Positions 17,208-26,550 of a stretch of 64,000 nucleotides of DNA are shown piece after piece. Origin of the DNA: Paenibacillus planticolens. Lineage in GTDB: Bacteria; Bacillota; Bacilli; Paenibacillales; NBRC-103111. Numbering within the stretch: the first letter of the stretch is position 1; every line of letters begins with the position of its first letter. The stretch spans positions 372,001-436,000 of the forward strand of contig NZ_WHNZ01000061.1 of the NCBI RefSeq assembly GCF_013141725.1, given 5' to 3'. Position numbers and translations under genes: made by a program. Under the pieces are notes generated by a model. That model made no database searches. It was not told the origin of the DNA and saw only the letters and a program-made list of their open reading frames with translations.

Positions 17208-18842
17208 CTACAAATAATAAACACGGTGCAAACCATCCACAGGGATCGGCGTCTCCAAAAGTTCTTTGAGCCAATCATTCCCATATCGATTCATATAAGC
17301 ACACCCATTATACACTCTTTCTTGCGGCTTTGCTAACGGTAATATCGTTAACCGGATGCGCTCCAACTGCCTTAACGTGGCATCAAACTGCGTTTTATAC
17401 GCATCTGCTGCTTTGTGCTGCAGAAATTCGATCTGCTCTATAATTTTTGCCAGGTTCGTATCTCCGAGCTTTTTGACACCTTGATTAATCACGGCCAAGG
17501 AGTCCACCAGCGGCGCGTAGCTGTCACGGAATTCGGTTTTCACCCGATCAAAACGCTCATTTAACCGCAACGTATCCTGGGAGTCCAACCAATCTTGCTT
17601 TTTTTGCTCAAAACGATACATAACATCCTCAAATGTAAAATCATACTTATGCATTTGCTTCTGCACGGTGCCCTCAATTAAGGTAAATTCCAGGCGCGGC
17701 GCCACAATCGGCATCTTCATGCCAAAATGGCTGAAAGCTTGCTTGGTAAGCGCCCAGTAAGCTATCTCGCCAGGCCCTAGCACAGTCGCCAGCACAGGGA
17801 ACAAAAACTCCTGCATGAGGGGACGGGACATGACGTTATTGCTGAGCTGCTCAGGGCTCGTTACCGCCATATCTTGCAGCTGCTCTTTGGTGAAGCGGTA
17901 TTCCTTTTTCTTATCTGTAAAATATTCGCCTTCCCGGTGCAGCAGCAAACGATGTCCGCCGGCATACACGAAAAGATTAGCCCCGTCATTCGTCACGTCC
18001 GCTTGAGAACTGTATCCGGCTTGCTGCACATCCTCCTGACTCTTCAGCAGAGACGCTGCGAAAGCCTCATTTTGCCTAACAAGCTGTTCGAACATTGGGG
18101 ATTCTATCGTGCGCAGAGAAGGCTCATCCGAATCAATCAGAACAAGTCCATACTCGCCAAACAACATAGCCATCCAACGGGCAAAAGCGTCGGAGAGCGT
18201 TGCTCCGCCTTCTGCAGCGCTTTCTAGTTTCGCCATCAGAGAAGCTTTGAACTCCGTATCCATCAAAGACTGGTCCAGCGCCGTCAAAGCAACCTTCCAT
18301 GCTTCCGGCTCAAGCCGCAGCTTGCTGACGGACGTGCGCTGTCCTGTCGGATGGTCGACCTTGATTTTGTCAATCTGCTGCGTATTCGACAGCGTAAACA
18401 GATGATTGACCTCGTCAAAATCATGGTCCTCGCCGGCGATCCAGAAAATAGGAACGACTTGACGGTTTAATTTGGCGCTCCATTCTCGCGCTAACTGTAT
18501 GATCGTTATAGCTTTGTACAGTACAAGCAGCGAACCGCCGAACAATCCTGCCTGCTGACCGCCTACTATAACAAGCGTCTCTTTGCCCTCAAGTGCGGCA
18601 ATCTGATCAAATGCGGCTTCGGCATTCCCAATTCTCTCGTTATATGATCGCAGCACTTCCACCAAGCGTCCGCGATCAGCCGATAAGGTCGGCTGCCCTT
18701 CGTCCAACCACTTTATGCGGGACTGCCAGTCTTCTTGATGACCAAAATGATAAGGAAATAAGGCTGCAGCTTGTGCAGATTGATGAATATAATCTTCAGC
18801 TAATTTCTGATTCTTTTTCCAATGAAAAGTTTCCATTTGCAT
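17208..18842 (-). CDS. bshC: Bacillithiol biosynthesis cysteine-adding enzyme BshC
   Basis: Adds cysteine to glucosaminyl-malate in the last step of bacillithiol synthesis, the main low-molecular-weight thiol of many Firmicutes. The 544-residue frame shows the family hallmarks GGQQAGLFGGSLLVLYKAI near residue 93, IFWIAGEDHDFDEVNH near 130, and PLMQEFLFPVLATVLGPGEIAYW near 345. A coiled-coil segment covers roughly 400-500. The B. subtilis homologue (YllA) sits directly upstream of mraZ. Here the same neighbourhood is kept but ahcY, a lipoprotein gene and repeats intervene. Two ATGs (18842, 18836) are possible; both have a weak, distant ribosome site. Confidence 0.93.
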   Translation of the reverse strand: MQMETFHWKKNQKLAEDYIHQSAQAAALFPYHFGHQEDWQSRIKWLDEGQPTLSADRGRLVEVLRSYNERIGNAEAAFDQIAALEGKETLVIVGGQQAGLFGGSLLVLYKAITIIQLAREWSAKLNRQVVPIFWIAGEDHDFDEVNHLFTLSNTQQIDKIKVDHPTGQRTSVSKLRLEPEAWKVALTALDQSLMDTEFKASLMAKLESAAEGGATLSDAFARWMAMLFGEYGLVLIDSDEPSLRTIESPMFEQLVRQNEAFAASLLKSQEDVQQAGYSSQADVTNDGANLFVYAGGHRLLLHREGEYFTDKKKEYRFTKEQLQDMAVTSPEQLSNNVMSRPLMQEFLFPVLATVLGPGEIAYWALTKQAFSHFGMKMPIVAPRLEFTLIEGTVQKQMHKYDFTFEDVMYRFEQKKQDWLDSQDTLRLNERFDRVKTEFRDSYAPLVDSLAVINQGVKKLGDTNLAKIIEQIEFLQHKAADAYKTQFDATLRQLERIRLTILPLAKPQERVYNGCAYMNRYGNDWLKELLETPIPVDGLHRVYYL

Positions 18843-18960
18843 ATGCGACTAGTGTCCCCTCTTCATACCAAATAAAACAACTATTCTTTGATTGTACACG
18901 GTAGGCCAGCAATCGTCAAAACTGTATTTCAAATAATTACAATTGAAATATTCGAACGCC

Positions 18961-18986
18961 AAAAAGCCGCCCCATTTGGGACGGCT
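18961..18986 (-). terminator. Terminator of the opp operon
   Basis: A 9-bp stem (18965-18973 with 18978-18986) with a 4-base loop is followed on the minus strand by TTTT, ten bases after the oppF stop. It separates the peptide importer from bshC. Confidence 0.85.
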
Positions 18987-18995
18987 GGACAAAAC

Positions 18996-19958
18996 TTAGT
19001 ACAAATGACAAGCCACAAAGTGATTCGGTTCCACTTCTTTGCTTGGCGGCATGGATTCCGCGCATTGCGGCATCGCTTGCGGGCAGCGTGTACGGAACGG
19101 ACAACCGCTTGGTGGGTTGAGCGGACTCGGTACGTCGCCTTGCAGAATGATGCGCTCACGCGTACGCTCGATTTCCGGATCCGGGATTGGAATCGCAGAC
19201 AAGAGCGACTGCGTGTACGGATGTAGAGGCTTCGCATACAGGTCATCCGAGGTTGTAACTTCAACCAGATTACCTAAGTACATAACTCCGATACGATCGG
19301 AAATGTGCTTCACCATCGCCAAATCATGCGCGATGAACAAGTACGTCAAGCCCATTTCTTTCTGCAATCTTTTGAACAGGTTAACAACCTGAGCTTGAAC
19401 GGAAACGTCCAAGGCAGAGATCGGTTCGTCCGCAATAATGAATTTCGGTTCAATCGCAAGCGCACGGGCAATCCCGATACGTTGACGTTGACCACCGGAA
19501 AACTCATGCGGGAAACGGTTCGCATGCTCATCGTTCAGACCAACAGCGCGAAGCAGTTCCATCACGCGTTCCTTGCGTTTAGCACCGGAGTATAATCCGT
19601 GGATATCAATACCTTCGGCAATGATATTCCCTACCGTCATACGCGGATTTAACGATGCGTAAGGATCTTGGAATACCATCTGCATATTCCGGTTGAATTC
19701 TTTCAGCTTTTTGCCCTTTAGTTTATGGACATCCTCGCCGTCGAAAATAACTTCGCCTTCTGTCGCATCATACAGTTTAATAATGGTTCTGCCTGCCGTG
19801 GATTTACCGCATCCGGATTCTCCTACGAGACCGAATGTTTCACCGCGGTTGATTTCGATGGAAAAATTGTCAACGGCTTTCAACACTTTACCGTTGCCAA
19901 GATTAAAATGCTTCTTCATATTGCGAATTTGCAAAATGGGTTTATTGGCATTAGACAT
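18996..19958 (-). CDS. oppF: Oligopeptide ABC transporter ATP-binding protein OppF
   Basis: Second ATPase of the oligopeptide importer. The 320 residues contain Walker A (GESGCGKST near 49), the Q-loop QDPYASLNP, the ABC signature FSGGQRQRIGIARAL, Walker B (FIIADEPISALD) and the switch His. The C-terminal oligo/dipeptide domain has PSGCPFRTRCPQAMPQC, the cysteine cluster that binds an iron-sulfur centre in some relatives. The start overlaps the oppD stop by eight bases. It is the last gene of the operon. Confidence 0.94.
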   Translation of the reverse strand: MSNANKPILQIRNMKKHFNLGNGKVLKAVDNFSIEINRGETFGLVGESGCGKSTAGRTIIKLYDATEGEVIFDGEDVHKLKGKKLKEFNRNMQMVFQDPYASLNPRMTVGNIIAEGIDIHGLYSGAKRKERVMELLRAVGLNDEHANRFPHEFSGGQRQRIGIARALAIEPKFIIADEPISALDVSVQAQVVNLFKRLQKEMGLTYLFIAHDLAMVKHISDRIGVMYLGNLVEVTTSDDLYAKPLHPYTQSLLSAIPIPDPEIERTRERIILQGDVPSPLNPPSGCPFRTRCPQAMPQCAESMPPSKEVEPNHFVACHLY

Positions 19959-20988
19959 GTTGATGACCTCCCACTCCTACAGGACGTTCAACTTTCGGCG
20001 CATCCGGGTGCAGCAGCCAGCAAGCGGAACTATGCGTCTCGGAGAGCGTTGTGTGTTCCGGATCTACTTCCAAGCAATGATTCATCGCGTATGGACATCT
20101 AGCTGCAAAGGCACACCCTACTGGAGGTGCAAATAGATCTGGCGGCGTACCTGGAATCGGCACAAGCTCTTCATTCGCGTTTGTATCCAAGCGAGGCACC
20201 GAACGAAGCAAGCCCCATGTGTAAGGATGCTGCGGATTGTAGAAAATTTCATCTACGGTTCCTTGCTCGATAATTTTACCTGCGTACATAACCACGACGC
20301 GCTGCGCCATATCGGCTACAACACCAAGGTCATGCGTAATCAAAATAATGGATGAGTCCGTCTTCACGGAAATTGTTTTCATCAAATCAATGATTTGAGC
20401 TTGAATCGTAACATCAAGAGCCGTTGTTGGCTCGTCCGCAATAAGAAGCTTAGGCGAGCATGCTAATGCAATCGCGATCATGACACGCTGACGCATACCA
20501 CCGGAAAGCTCATGCGGATATTGATGAATACGGCCTTCAGGCGAGTTGATGCCGACAAGCTTTAGAATCTCAATCGCTTTCTCGGTTGCCGCCTTCTTGC
20601 TTAAGCCTTCGTGCTTAATAAGACCCTCAGTAATTTGGTCGCCGATTTTCATTGTCGGATTGAGGGAAGTCATCGGATCTTGGAAAATCATACCGATTTC
20701 GGATCCGCGAATTTTTTCCATTTGTTTGTTGGAAAGCTTGGTAATATCCGTTTTCCCGTCAAACATGATAGAGCCGCTTTTTATATAACTAGGCGGAGTA
20801 GGAATTAAACGCATGAGCGTTTGTGCCGTAACGGATTTACCGCAACCGGATTCGCCTACAATCGCCAACACTTCACCTTTTTTCAAAGAAAAAGATACGC
20901 CGCGAACAGCTTGAACTTCCCCCGCATACGTACGGAAAGAAACTCGCAAATCTTTCACTTCAAGCAAATTGTTTTTGGTGCTCATCAT
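19951..20988 (-). CDS. oppD: Oligopeptide ABC transporter ATP-binding protein OppD
   Basis: First ATPase of the importer, 345 residues. It shows Walker A GESGCGKSV, the signature LSGGMRQRVMIAIAL, Walker B LLIADEPTTALD and the switch region ITHDLGVVADMA. The C-terminal GCAFAARCPYAMNHC cluster matches that of OppF. A GGGGTG ribosome site lies just before the two tandem ATGs at 20988. OppD and OppF form the heterodimeric nucleotide-binding pair. Confidence 0.94.
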   Translation of the reverse strand: MMSTKNNLLEVKDLRVSFRTYAGEVQAVRGVSFSLKKGEVLAIVGESGCGKSVTAQTLMRLIPTPPSYIKSGSIMFDGKTDITKLSNKQMEKIRGSEIGMIFQDPMTSLNPTMKIGDQITEGLIKHEGLSKKAATEKAIEILKLVGINSPEGRIHQYPHELSGGMRQRVMIAIALACSPKLLIADEPTTALDVTIQAQIIDLMKTISVKTDSSIILITHDLGVVADMAQRVVVMYAGKIIEQGTVDEIFYNPQHPYTWGLLRSVPRLDTNANEELVPIPGTPPDLFAPPVGCAFAARCPYAMNHCLEVDPEHTTLSETHSSACWLLHPDAPKVERPVGVGGHQHV

Positions 20989-21001
20989 TATTCACCCCTT
21001 C

Positions 21002-21934
21002 TTACTTGCGCATTTTTGGATCAAGCGCATCGCGAAGCCCGTCGCCGAGCAAATTGAAGCTTAACAATATTAAGCTGAAAATAATGGTCGGGAAAATCAG
21101 GCGATGCGGGTATAACCGGATATAGTTGGCGCCGTCAGACAGCAAGTTACCGAGCGATGCAAGCGGCGGCTTAACGCCAAGACCGATGAAGCTTAAGAAC
21201 GCTTCGGTAAAAATTGCCGATGGAACGACGAAAGTGATTTGTACAATGATAATCCCAAGCGCATTAGGAATCAAGCTGCGCAAGATGATTCGCATTGGCG
21301 ATGCGCCAAGCGTACGGGAAGCCAGTACGAATTCCTGTTCTTTGAGCGTGAGCATTTGACCGCGGACCAAACGCGCCATCGGAACCCATCCCGTTATGGC
21401 CATGGCCAAAATAATCGATGAAATACCGGAACCGATAACCATAATGAGCAGAATCGCGATGAGCAAGAAAGGAATCGCATAAACGATTTCAATTGCACGC
21501 TGCATCACTTCATCGACTTTTCCGCCGTAGTAAGCAGAAATACCGCCATAAATAACGCCGACAACCAAGTCAATCAATGCTGCAACAATCCCGATGAACA
21601 AGGAGATACGAGTTCCCCACCATACACGAGTCCAGATATCGCGGCCGAAGTCGTCCGTACCGAACCAGTGCTGGGCGTTAGGAGAAATATTTTTAATTTT
21701 AAGATCCTGCGTCTGATAATCGTAGCTTGAAACAAAAGGTACAATAATCGCTAGTACGATTAAAGCAACCAATATAATTAAGCCAGCCATAGCCAGTCTA
21801 TTTTTCTTAAGTCGTCTCCAAGCGTCCTGCCAATAATTGAGCGAAGGTCTTACTATTCTTTCGCCAGCCAATGCTTCTTTTGCAACGGGAGCAAACTTGT
21901 AGCTATTCTCTGTTGCGTTATTCGGAGTTTGCAT
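21002..21934 (-). CDS. oppC: Oligopeptide ABC transporter permease OppC
   Basis: Inner-membrane permease, 310 residues. It has an N-terminal cytoplasmic extension of about 40 residues, a first membrane segment (MAGLIILVALIVLAIIVPFV) and five further segments. The EAA coupling loop reads LASRTLGASPMRIILRSLIPN, where it contacts the ATPases. The N-terminal RRLKKNRLAMAG pattern is typical of OppC/DppC. It starts three bases past the oppB stop. Confidence 0.94.
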   Translation of the reverse strand: MQTPNNATENSYKFAPVAKEALAGERIVRPSLNYWQDAWRRLKKNRLAMAGLIILVALIVLAIIVPFVSSYDYQTQDLKIKNISPNAQHWFGTDDFGRDIWTRVWWGTRISLFIGIVAALIDLVVGVIYGGISAYYGGKVDEVMQRAIEIVYAIPFLLIAILLIMVIGSGISSIILAMAITGWVPMARLVRGQMLTLKEQEFVLASRTLGASPMRIILRSLIPNALGIIIVQITFVVPSAIFTEAFLSFIGLGVKPPLASLGNLLSDGANYIRLYPHRLIFPTIIFSLILLSFNLLGDGLRDALDPKMRK

Positions 21935-21937
21935 GAA

Positions 21938-22870
21938 TTATTTCCCGCCTTTCCCAAGACGAATTCTAGGGTCTACAAAACCATACACGATATCTGTGAT
22001 AAAGATAACCAAAATAAGAATGGCTGAATAGAAAATCGTTAATCCAGAAATCATGGTGTAATCGTTGGAATAAACCGATGAAACGAAATGTTTACCCAAG
22101 CCTGGCACTGAGAAAATTTGTTCAACTACAAGGGTACCTGTAATAACGTTTACAAATATTGGGCCGATAATCGTGATAACCGGTAATATCGCATTTCGAA
22201 TTGTATGCTTCACAACAACCGTAACATTGGACAAACCTTTAGATTTAGCCGTTTTAATGTAATCTTGATTTAGAACGTCCAGCATCGATGTCCGCATCAA
22301 GCGCGCCAGAATGGCAATGGTACCAAATGAAAGAGCAATCGACGGTAAAACACGATAGCTTGGCCCTTTCCACAAACCTGCTGGAAGAATCCCCCATTTA
22401 ACACCTACATAGTACGAAAGCAATGGACCTAAAACAAATGATGGGATGGAAACACCCAAAATCGCGATAAACATAGCTGTGTAATCGCCTGCTTTATTAT
22501 GCTTCAGCGCTGCAATAATCCCTAATGTAAGACCAACAACAATCGCAATCACGATTGAAATCAAACCAAGTTCTAGTGAAGACGGAAACGCTTGTTTGAT
22601 AATGTCTGTAACTTTATGTGCAGGGAATTGAAAGGAAGCTCCTAGATCGCCATGGATGATGTTGTTCATGAATGTCAAATACTGTTCCCACAATGGCTTA
22701 TCTAATCCGTATTGCTTAAGCAGCATATCTCTCGTAGCTTTAGGAATCCGTTCAGCGCCTTCTCCTAGTGGATTACCTGGTAAGTTTTTCATCAATACGA
22801 ATGTAAATGATGCGATCAGCCATAACGTAATAAGCGCATATAAGAAACGGCGAAGAATGAACTTGACCAT
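21938..22870 (-). CDS. oppB: Oligopeptide ABC transporter permease OppB
   Basis: Partner permease to OppC, 310 residues with six membrane segments. The N-terminus MVKFILRRFLYALITLWLI and the LPGNPLGE and YGLDKPLWEQY stretches are standard for OppB/DppB. The EAA loop is KTAKSKGLSNVTVVVKHTIR. An AGGAGG-type ribosome site is well placed. A GC-rich hairpin without a T-tract lies between oppA and this gene. Confidence 0.94.
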   Translation of the reverse strand: MVKFILRRFLYALITLWLIASFTFVLMKNLPGNPLGEGAERIPKATRDMLLKQYGLDKPLWEQYLTFMNNIIHGDLGASFQFPAHKVTDIIKQAFPSSLELGLISIVIAIVVGLTLGIIAALKHNKAGDYTAMFIAILGVSIPSFVLGPLLSYYVGVKWGILPAGLWKGPSYRVLPSIALSFGTIAILARLMRTSMLDVLNQDYIKTAKSKGLSNVTVVVKHTIRNAILPVITIIGPIFVNVITGTLVVEQIFSVPGLGKHFVSSVYSNDYTMISGLTIFYSAILILVIFITDIVYGFVDPRIRLGKGGK

Positions 22871-22908
22871 ATTGCTCCTCCTTTATTAATTTAAAGCTAA
22901 GAAATTTA

Positions 22909-22945
22909 GAAGGGGCCGCTCCCACGAGGTGCAAACGGCCCCTTC
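22909..22945 (-). promoter_or_regulatory. GC-rich intra-operon hairpin between oppA and oppB
   Basis: A perfect 10-bp stem (22909-22918 with 22936-22945; GAAGGGGCCG/CGGCCCCTTC) encloses a 17-base loop 29 bases after the oppA stop. No T-run follows, so it is probably not a full terminator. A stabilising 3' end for excess oppA mRNA, as known for other binding-protein operons, is the likely role (inference). Confidence 0.65.
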
Positions 22946-22973
22946 CCTTAATACACAAATCTATTGATCAAAA

Positions 22974-24659
22974 TTATTTAACAGAAGCCCATTTCAATTC
23001 CCACTCTTGACCGAAGGAAGGAAGAAGCAAACCATCGATACTTGGTTTTTTCAAGTATGCGCGAGTACGGAAGTAAAGTGGAGCTACACCTTGATCATCC
23101 ATCAGGATTTTCTCAGCTTCAACCAATGCTTTCGCACGTTTGGAAGGATCAACCTCTGTTTGAGCTGACTTAATCAGTGCGTCATACTGCGGGTTGCTGT
23201 AGTCGCCTTCGTCAAACTCTCCGCCAGTTACCCACATATCCAAGAATGTCATTGGATCGTTGTAATCTGCGCCCCATAGGGAAAGTGCGATTTCGAAATC
23301 ATGTTTGGAGGACAATTCGATACGCAGTGCGTGTGGAACTGGGTTCGCTTCTGCTTCGTATCCAAGGTTTTGTTTCCATTGTGCAAGGATGAACTCAAGT
23401 GATTTTTTCGCAGTTTCTGTATCGTCTGCGTTCACTTTCATTTTAGGAAGAGCTGTCAAACCAGCTTCTTTCAAACCTTCAGCAAGCAATTGTTTTGCTT
23501 TAGCTGCATCGAACTTAGGTTGAGTGTCGCCAGCAGATTTACGGAAGTCGCCGCCTGCACCGTCAGAAGTACCGCCAGGTACCAGACCTGTGGAAGCTAC
23601 TGAACCGTTAGCAAGAACTGTATCTACGTAAGCTTGACGATCGATTGCCATACCTAGTGCTTGACGGATTTTCTTGTTAGCCAAGGCTGGAACTTTCTTA
23701 GTTTGGTACATCAAGTAAGAGTTAGTCAACTCTGGTTTAGGCAGGTTGTCTGGCTTACCAGCGTATAGTTTCAATTGATCGCGGTTGATTTCAGTCAAAT
23801 CAGCTGCGTCAGTTTCATACAGGTTAAGACCTGTGTTTGGATCTTTTACAATGTTGATTGTTGCTTTCGTAAGTTTAACGTTAGCAGCATCCCAGTATTT
23901 ATCGTTTTTAACAAGTTCAAGTGTTTGGCCGTGATCCCATTTGCTAAGGATGAATGGACCTGCACCGATTACTTTGTCAGCTTCTGCTCCATATTTATCG
24001 CCAGCTTTCGTTACGAAATCTTCTCTTTGTGGCAAGAAAGTTCCGAACGCAAGCATTTGTGTAAAGAATGTAACTGGTTTCTCAAGAGTAATTTCAAGCT
24101 GCTTGTCGCTGATTGCTTTTACGCCAAGGGCATCTTGAGCTTTTTTAACTTCTTCAGGAGTTTTCGCTTTAGTAACAGCTTCTCCACCTTTAATCCAAGC
24201 TACTACGAAACTATATTGCCCTTTTGTAGCAGGATCCAATGTACGTTTGAAGGAGTATACGAAATCTTGAGCTTTTACCGGTTGGCCATCAGACCAGTTT
24301 GCGTTGTCGCGAATGTCGATTGTGTAAGTCAAACCATCTGGAGAGATTTTAGGGAAATCTTTTGCAAGACCTGGAGTTGCTTTACCGTCTTTGTCTGTAC
24401 GGAACAAACCTTCGTTAAATGCGCTAATAAATGTAAAAGCAGCATTTGCAGTTGCTTTGGAGCTATCCATAACTGGCGGCTCTGCGGAAAAGTTAATTTT
24501 AATTTCTTGCGGTTTGTTCGATTTAGCTGGAGCTGAAGTTCCTTTTGTATCTCCGGATGGGGATGCAGAAGGACTTTCTTCACTCTTCGCGCAACCAATC
24601 GCAACGCTACCCATTAGCGTTAATGCTACTGCTGTTGAAACCCACTTCGTCGCTTTCAT
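22974..24659 (-). CDS. oppA: Oligopeptide-binding lipoprotein OppA
   Basis: Extracellular substrate-binding lipoprotein of the importer, 561 residues. The signal peptide ends at a lipobox (VAIGC) and is followed by a Ser/Pro-rich linker. The SBP family 5 fold is recognisable from TYTIDIRDNANWSDGQPVKAQDFVYSF near residue 115 (shown here as adjoining motifs DIRDNANWSDG and DFVYSFKR), GAGPF and the C-terminal LWGADYNDPMTFLD. It has lower G+C than the mur genes and a good AGGAGG site. Its own promoter lies about 170 bases upstream. Substrate range cannot be read from sequence. Confidence 0.94.
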   Translation of the reverse strand: MKATKWVSTAVALTLMGSVAIGCAKSEESPSASPSGDTKGTSAPAKSNKPQEIKINFSAEPPVMDSSKATANAAFTFISAFNEGLFRTDKDGKATPGLAKDFPKISPDGLTYTIDIRDNANWSDGQPVKAQDFVYSFKRTLDPATKGQYSFVVAWIKGGEAVTKAKTPEEVKKAQDALGVKAISDKQLEITLEKPVTFFTQMLAFGTFLPQREDFVTKAGDKYGAEADKVIGAGPFILSKWDHGQTLELVKNDKYWDAANVKLTKATINIVKDPNTGLNLYETDAADLTEINRDQLKLYAGKPDNLPKPELTNSYLMYQTKKVPALANKKIRQALGMAIDRQAYVDTVLANGSVASTGLVPGGTSDGAGGDFRKSAGDTQPKFDAAKAKQLLAEGLKEAGLTALPKMKVNADDTETAKKSLEFILAQWKQNLGYEAEANPVPHALRIELSSKHDFEIALSLWGADYNDPMTFLDMWVTGGEFDEGDYSNPQYDALIKSAQTEVDPSKRAKALVEAEKILMDDQGVAPLYFRTRAYLKKPSIDGLLLPSFGQEWELKWASVK

Positions 24660-24832
24660 AAAACGCCTCCTCTAAAATTATGTATGTCTAGAATATCTAT
24701 GGCTAGGTGTTGATAGTTTTTATGACATAAACCTTACACCTTTAACCCGAAAATAATTGAAACCGCTTCATACATGTCATAACATCTCACTTGAACCTCT
24801 GGTAAAAAAAATTACTAGACTCTACGCAAGGA

Positions 24833-24860
24833 ATTATAACATAAAACCAAGCTTTGTCCA
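24833..24860 (-). promoter_or_regulatory. Sigma-A-type promoter for oppABCDF
   Basis: On the minus strand TGGACA (24855-24860) and TATAAT (24833-24838) are separated by 16 bases. The predicted leader is about 165 bases and contains no riboswitch or T-box that I recognise. The rest of the 24660-25055 gap is AT-rich, with no gene. Confidence 0.75.
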
Positions 24861-25055
24861 GACTTAATTTACCTTAGTAAGAATATTTGTAAATAAAGAA
24901 TGAAGATTAAGTGCCTCACGGATTCTAATTATACAACCATCGGTCAATAAAATCTAGACGATTTTCATTGTTATTTTCTACAAATCTCAAATAAAATATT
25001 ACAAAGACCTTCGAAAAATCTCAGCATTTGCCTAATTCCAACAAAAACGCTCTTT

Positions 25056-25457
25056 TTACGTCGAGAATATGTAATTTTTGCCGATATGCAAGAAGAAAAG
25101 CAGAATATAAAGGGCAGAGAGCCCTAAAAAGCTGAGCCTCCAGACGACTCTGCCTACTTTTAACAAATCCGTTTGACCTTTCAACTGTGTTTGATACCCG
25201 CCAATGACACCAAACGCAATGAGCAGGATGAGCGTAATCAGCCAGAACCCAAAGTTCGTATGGAATAATTGATTCCACATCAAGGAAACTGAGCCCAGGA
25301 GAAAGATGTTCGTAACGTCCATGGTCAGTCTAGTCGTCATTTTCTTATCGCGCAGAAAAAAGAACACCGCAAACCATAACAAAATAAACGTAATAAACGG
25401 TGCTACAGCCAGAACCGCATAAAGTGTGGAAATCCAACTTACTAGTACATCCATCAT
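25056..25457 (-). CDS. DUF3397-like four-helix membrane protein
   Basis: Small integral membrane protein of unknown function, 133 residues with about four hydrophobic segments (near residues 10-35, 47-62, 70-88 and 105-125). The start at 25457 follows AGGTGG by six bases; a TTG two codons upstream also reads in frame. Length, topology and its position beside the PanE-like gene and the mraZ region fit the Firmicutes DUF3397 family, but the match is from memory and not a search. It starts 15 bases after the reductase stop and is probably cotranscribed with it. Confidence 0.65.
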   Translation of the reverse strand: MMDVLVSWISTLYAVLAVAPFITFILLWFAVFFFLRDKKMTTRLTMDVTNIFLLGSVSLMWNQLFHTNFGFWLITLILLIAFGVIGGYQTQLKGQTDLLKVGRVVWRLSFLGLSALYILLFFLHIGKNYIFST

Positions 25458-25472
25458 CTTCAACCACCTACT

Positions 25473-26441
25473 TTATTCTAGAGCTTTCACTAATCGATAC
25501 ACTGTGAGATGTGTTGGAAGCTCGAGGTTCAGTTCTTCGGCCATCTGTAGAAAGCTTCCGTTTATTCGGTCAATTTCGGTCGTTCTGGAGAGCTCGATAT
25601 CCTGCAGCATGGATGAATGATTCCCACTGGTCGCTTCACAGACCGTTATAATGGTTTGCCACAAATCGTCCGGCAGCCCGATGCCTTTTGCCTTCGCGAC
25701 CATACAGGCCTCCCAGTAAAGATCTTGCATGAGCGATCTTGTCCAAATGGAATCCAACAGCTCCCCATTTTTCACGCGCAAAATAGCTGTAAGAGGGTTG
25801 ATCACGGCATTGATAATCAATTTGTTCCAGATCCTTACTTCCATGTTCTTCGACATAAAAGTCTGAAATCCTGCCTTATTGAGCAAGTTTACGATTAAAA
25901 ATTCCAACGAATTTTCGTCATCATGATCCATTAGACCTGCAACCCCGATATAGGTAGTCCCATGGCCTGTGTGGGAAACAGCCGTAAGCCCTTCTCGTTT
26001 CGCCCCCTCCGTTGTTACTGCGAGCAGGAGCTTGTTCCTTTCGGCTGCTTGACTCAGCATAGATTCATGCCCGATTCCATTTTGGAAACTTACCAGATAA
26101 GTGCTGGAAGAACTTCGGGTATATATATAATGTGCGAGTTCTTGCGTAATTGCAGGTTGTTTTACCATGAGAAAAATATAGTCATAAGGCTGGACGGAGA
26201 TATCCTTCGTTCCCGCTTCCATTTCCGTTTCCGTTTCCGTTTGATAATACCTAAAGTCTATTGAACCGCCGCGTGTAGTCCTATAGCTTTCCGATTCCCC
26301 CACTAACCGTATGCCTTCTTGAGCAAGTTGGTCTGCCTGCTCCTTCGTCCGTGCAACAACGGTCATATGCTCACACCAAGCAGACAGTTTCGCAGCAAAT
26401 AAAAGCCCCAAGGAACCTGCCCCAATAATCATCATTCGCAT
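25473..26441 (-). CDS. Ketopantoate reductase-like protein (PanE/YlbQ)
   Basis: Probable NADP-dependent 2-dehydropantoate 2-reductase, which would make pantoate for coenzyme A. The start at MRMMIIGAGSLGLLFAAKLS (26441) follows GGAGG by seven bases. The Rossmann GxGxxG motif is at residues 7-12. The family ketopantoate-binding segment NGIGHE is near residue 105. KLIINAVINPLTAIL contains the conserved Lys and Asn, and the S...M.QD motif appears as SSMLQDIELSRTTEID. B. subtilis YlbQ occupies the same place but its main PanE role is uncertain, so the biochemical label is tentative. Length (322) is normal. Confidence 0.85.
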   Translation of the reverse strand: MRMMIIGAGSLGLLFAAKLSAWCEHMTVVARTKEQADQLAQEGIRLVGESESYRTTRGGSIDFRYYQTETETEMEAGTKDISVQPYDYIFLMVKQPAITQELAHYIYTRSSSSTYLVSFQNGIGHESMLSQAAERNKLLLAVTTEGAKREGLTAVSHTGHGTTYIGVAGLMDHDDENSLEFLIVNLLNKAGFQTFMSKNMEVRIWNKLIINAVINPLTAILRVKNGELLDSIWTRSLMQDLYWEACMVAKAKGIGLPDDLWQTIITVCEATSGNHSSMLQDIELSRTTEIDRINGSFLQMAEELNLELPTHLTVYRLVKALE

Positions 26442-26483
26442 CCCGATTCCTCCACTCTTAACCTTTGTCAATCATTATACAAC

Positions 26484-26527
26484 AAAAAAGCCTCAGTCCA
26501 AGGTTTCCCCTAGGTCTGAAGCTTTTT
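26484..26527 (-). terminator. Terminator after the RsfA-like gene
   Basis: An imperfect long stem (GCTTCAGACCTAGG paired with CCTTGGACTGAGGC) is followed by TTTTTT on the minus strand, 24 bases past the stop. An A-run on the other side makes it potentially bidirectional. Confidence 0.85.
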
Positions 26528-26550
26528 CTTCTACTGGAACAGTAGTAGGC

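Noticed and set aside
24660..25055. Small genes or a riboswitch in the oppA leader
   Set aside because: Apart from the promoter there is only AT-rich sequence, without a frame having a ribosome site or a recognisable regulatory RNA.
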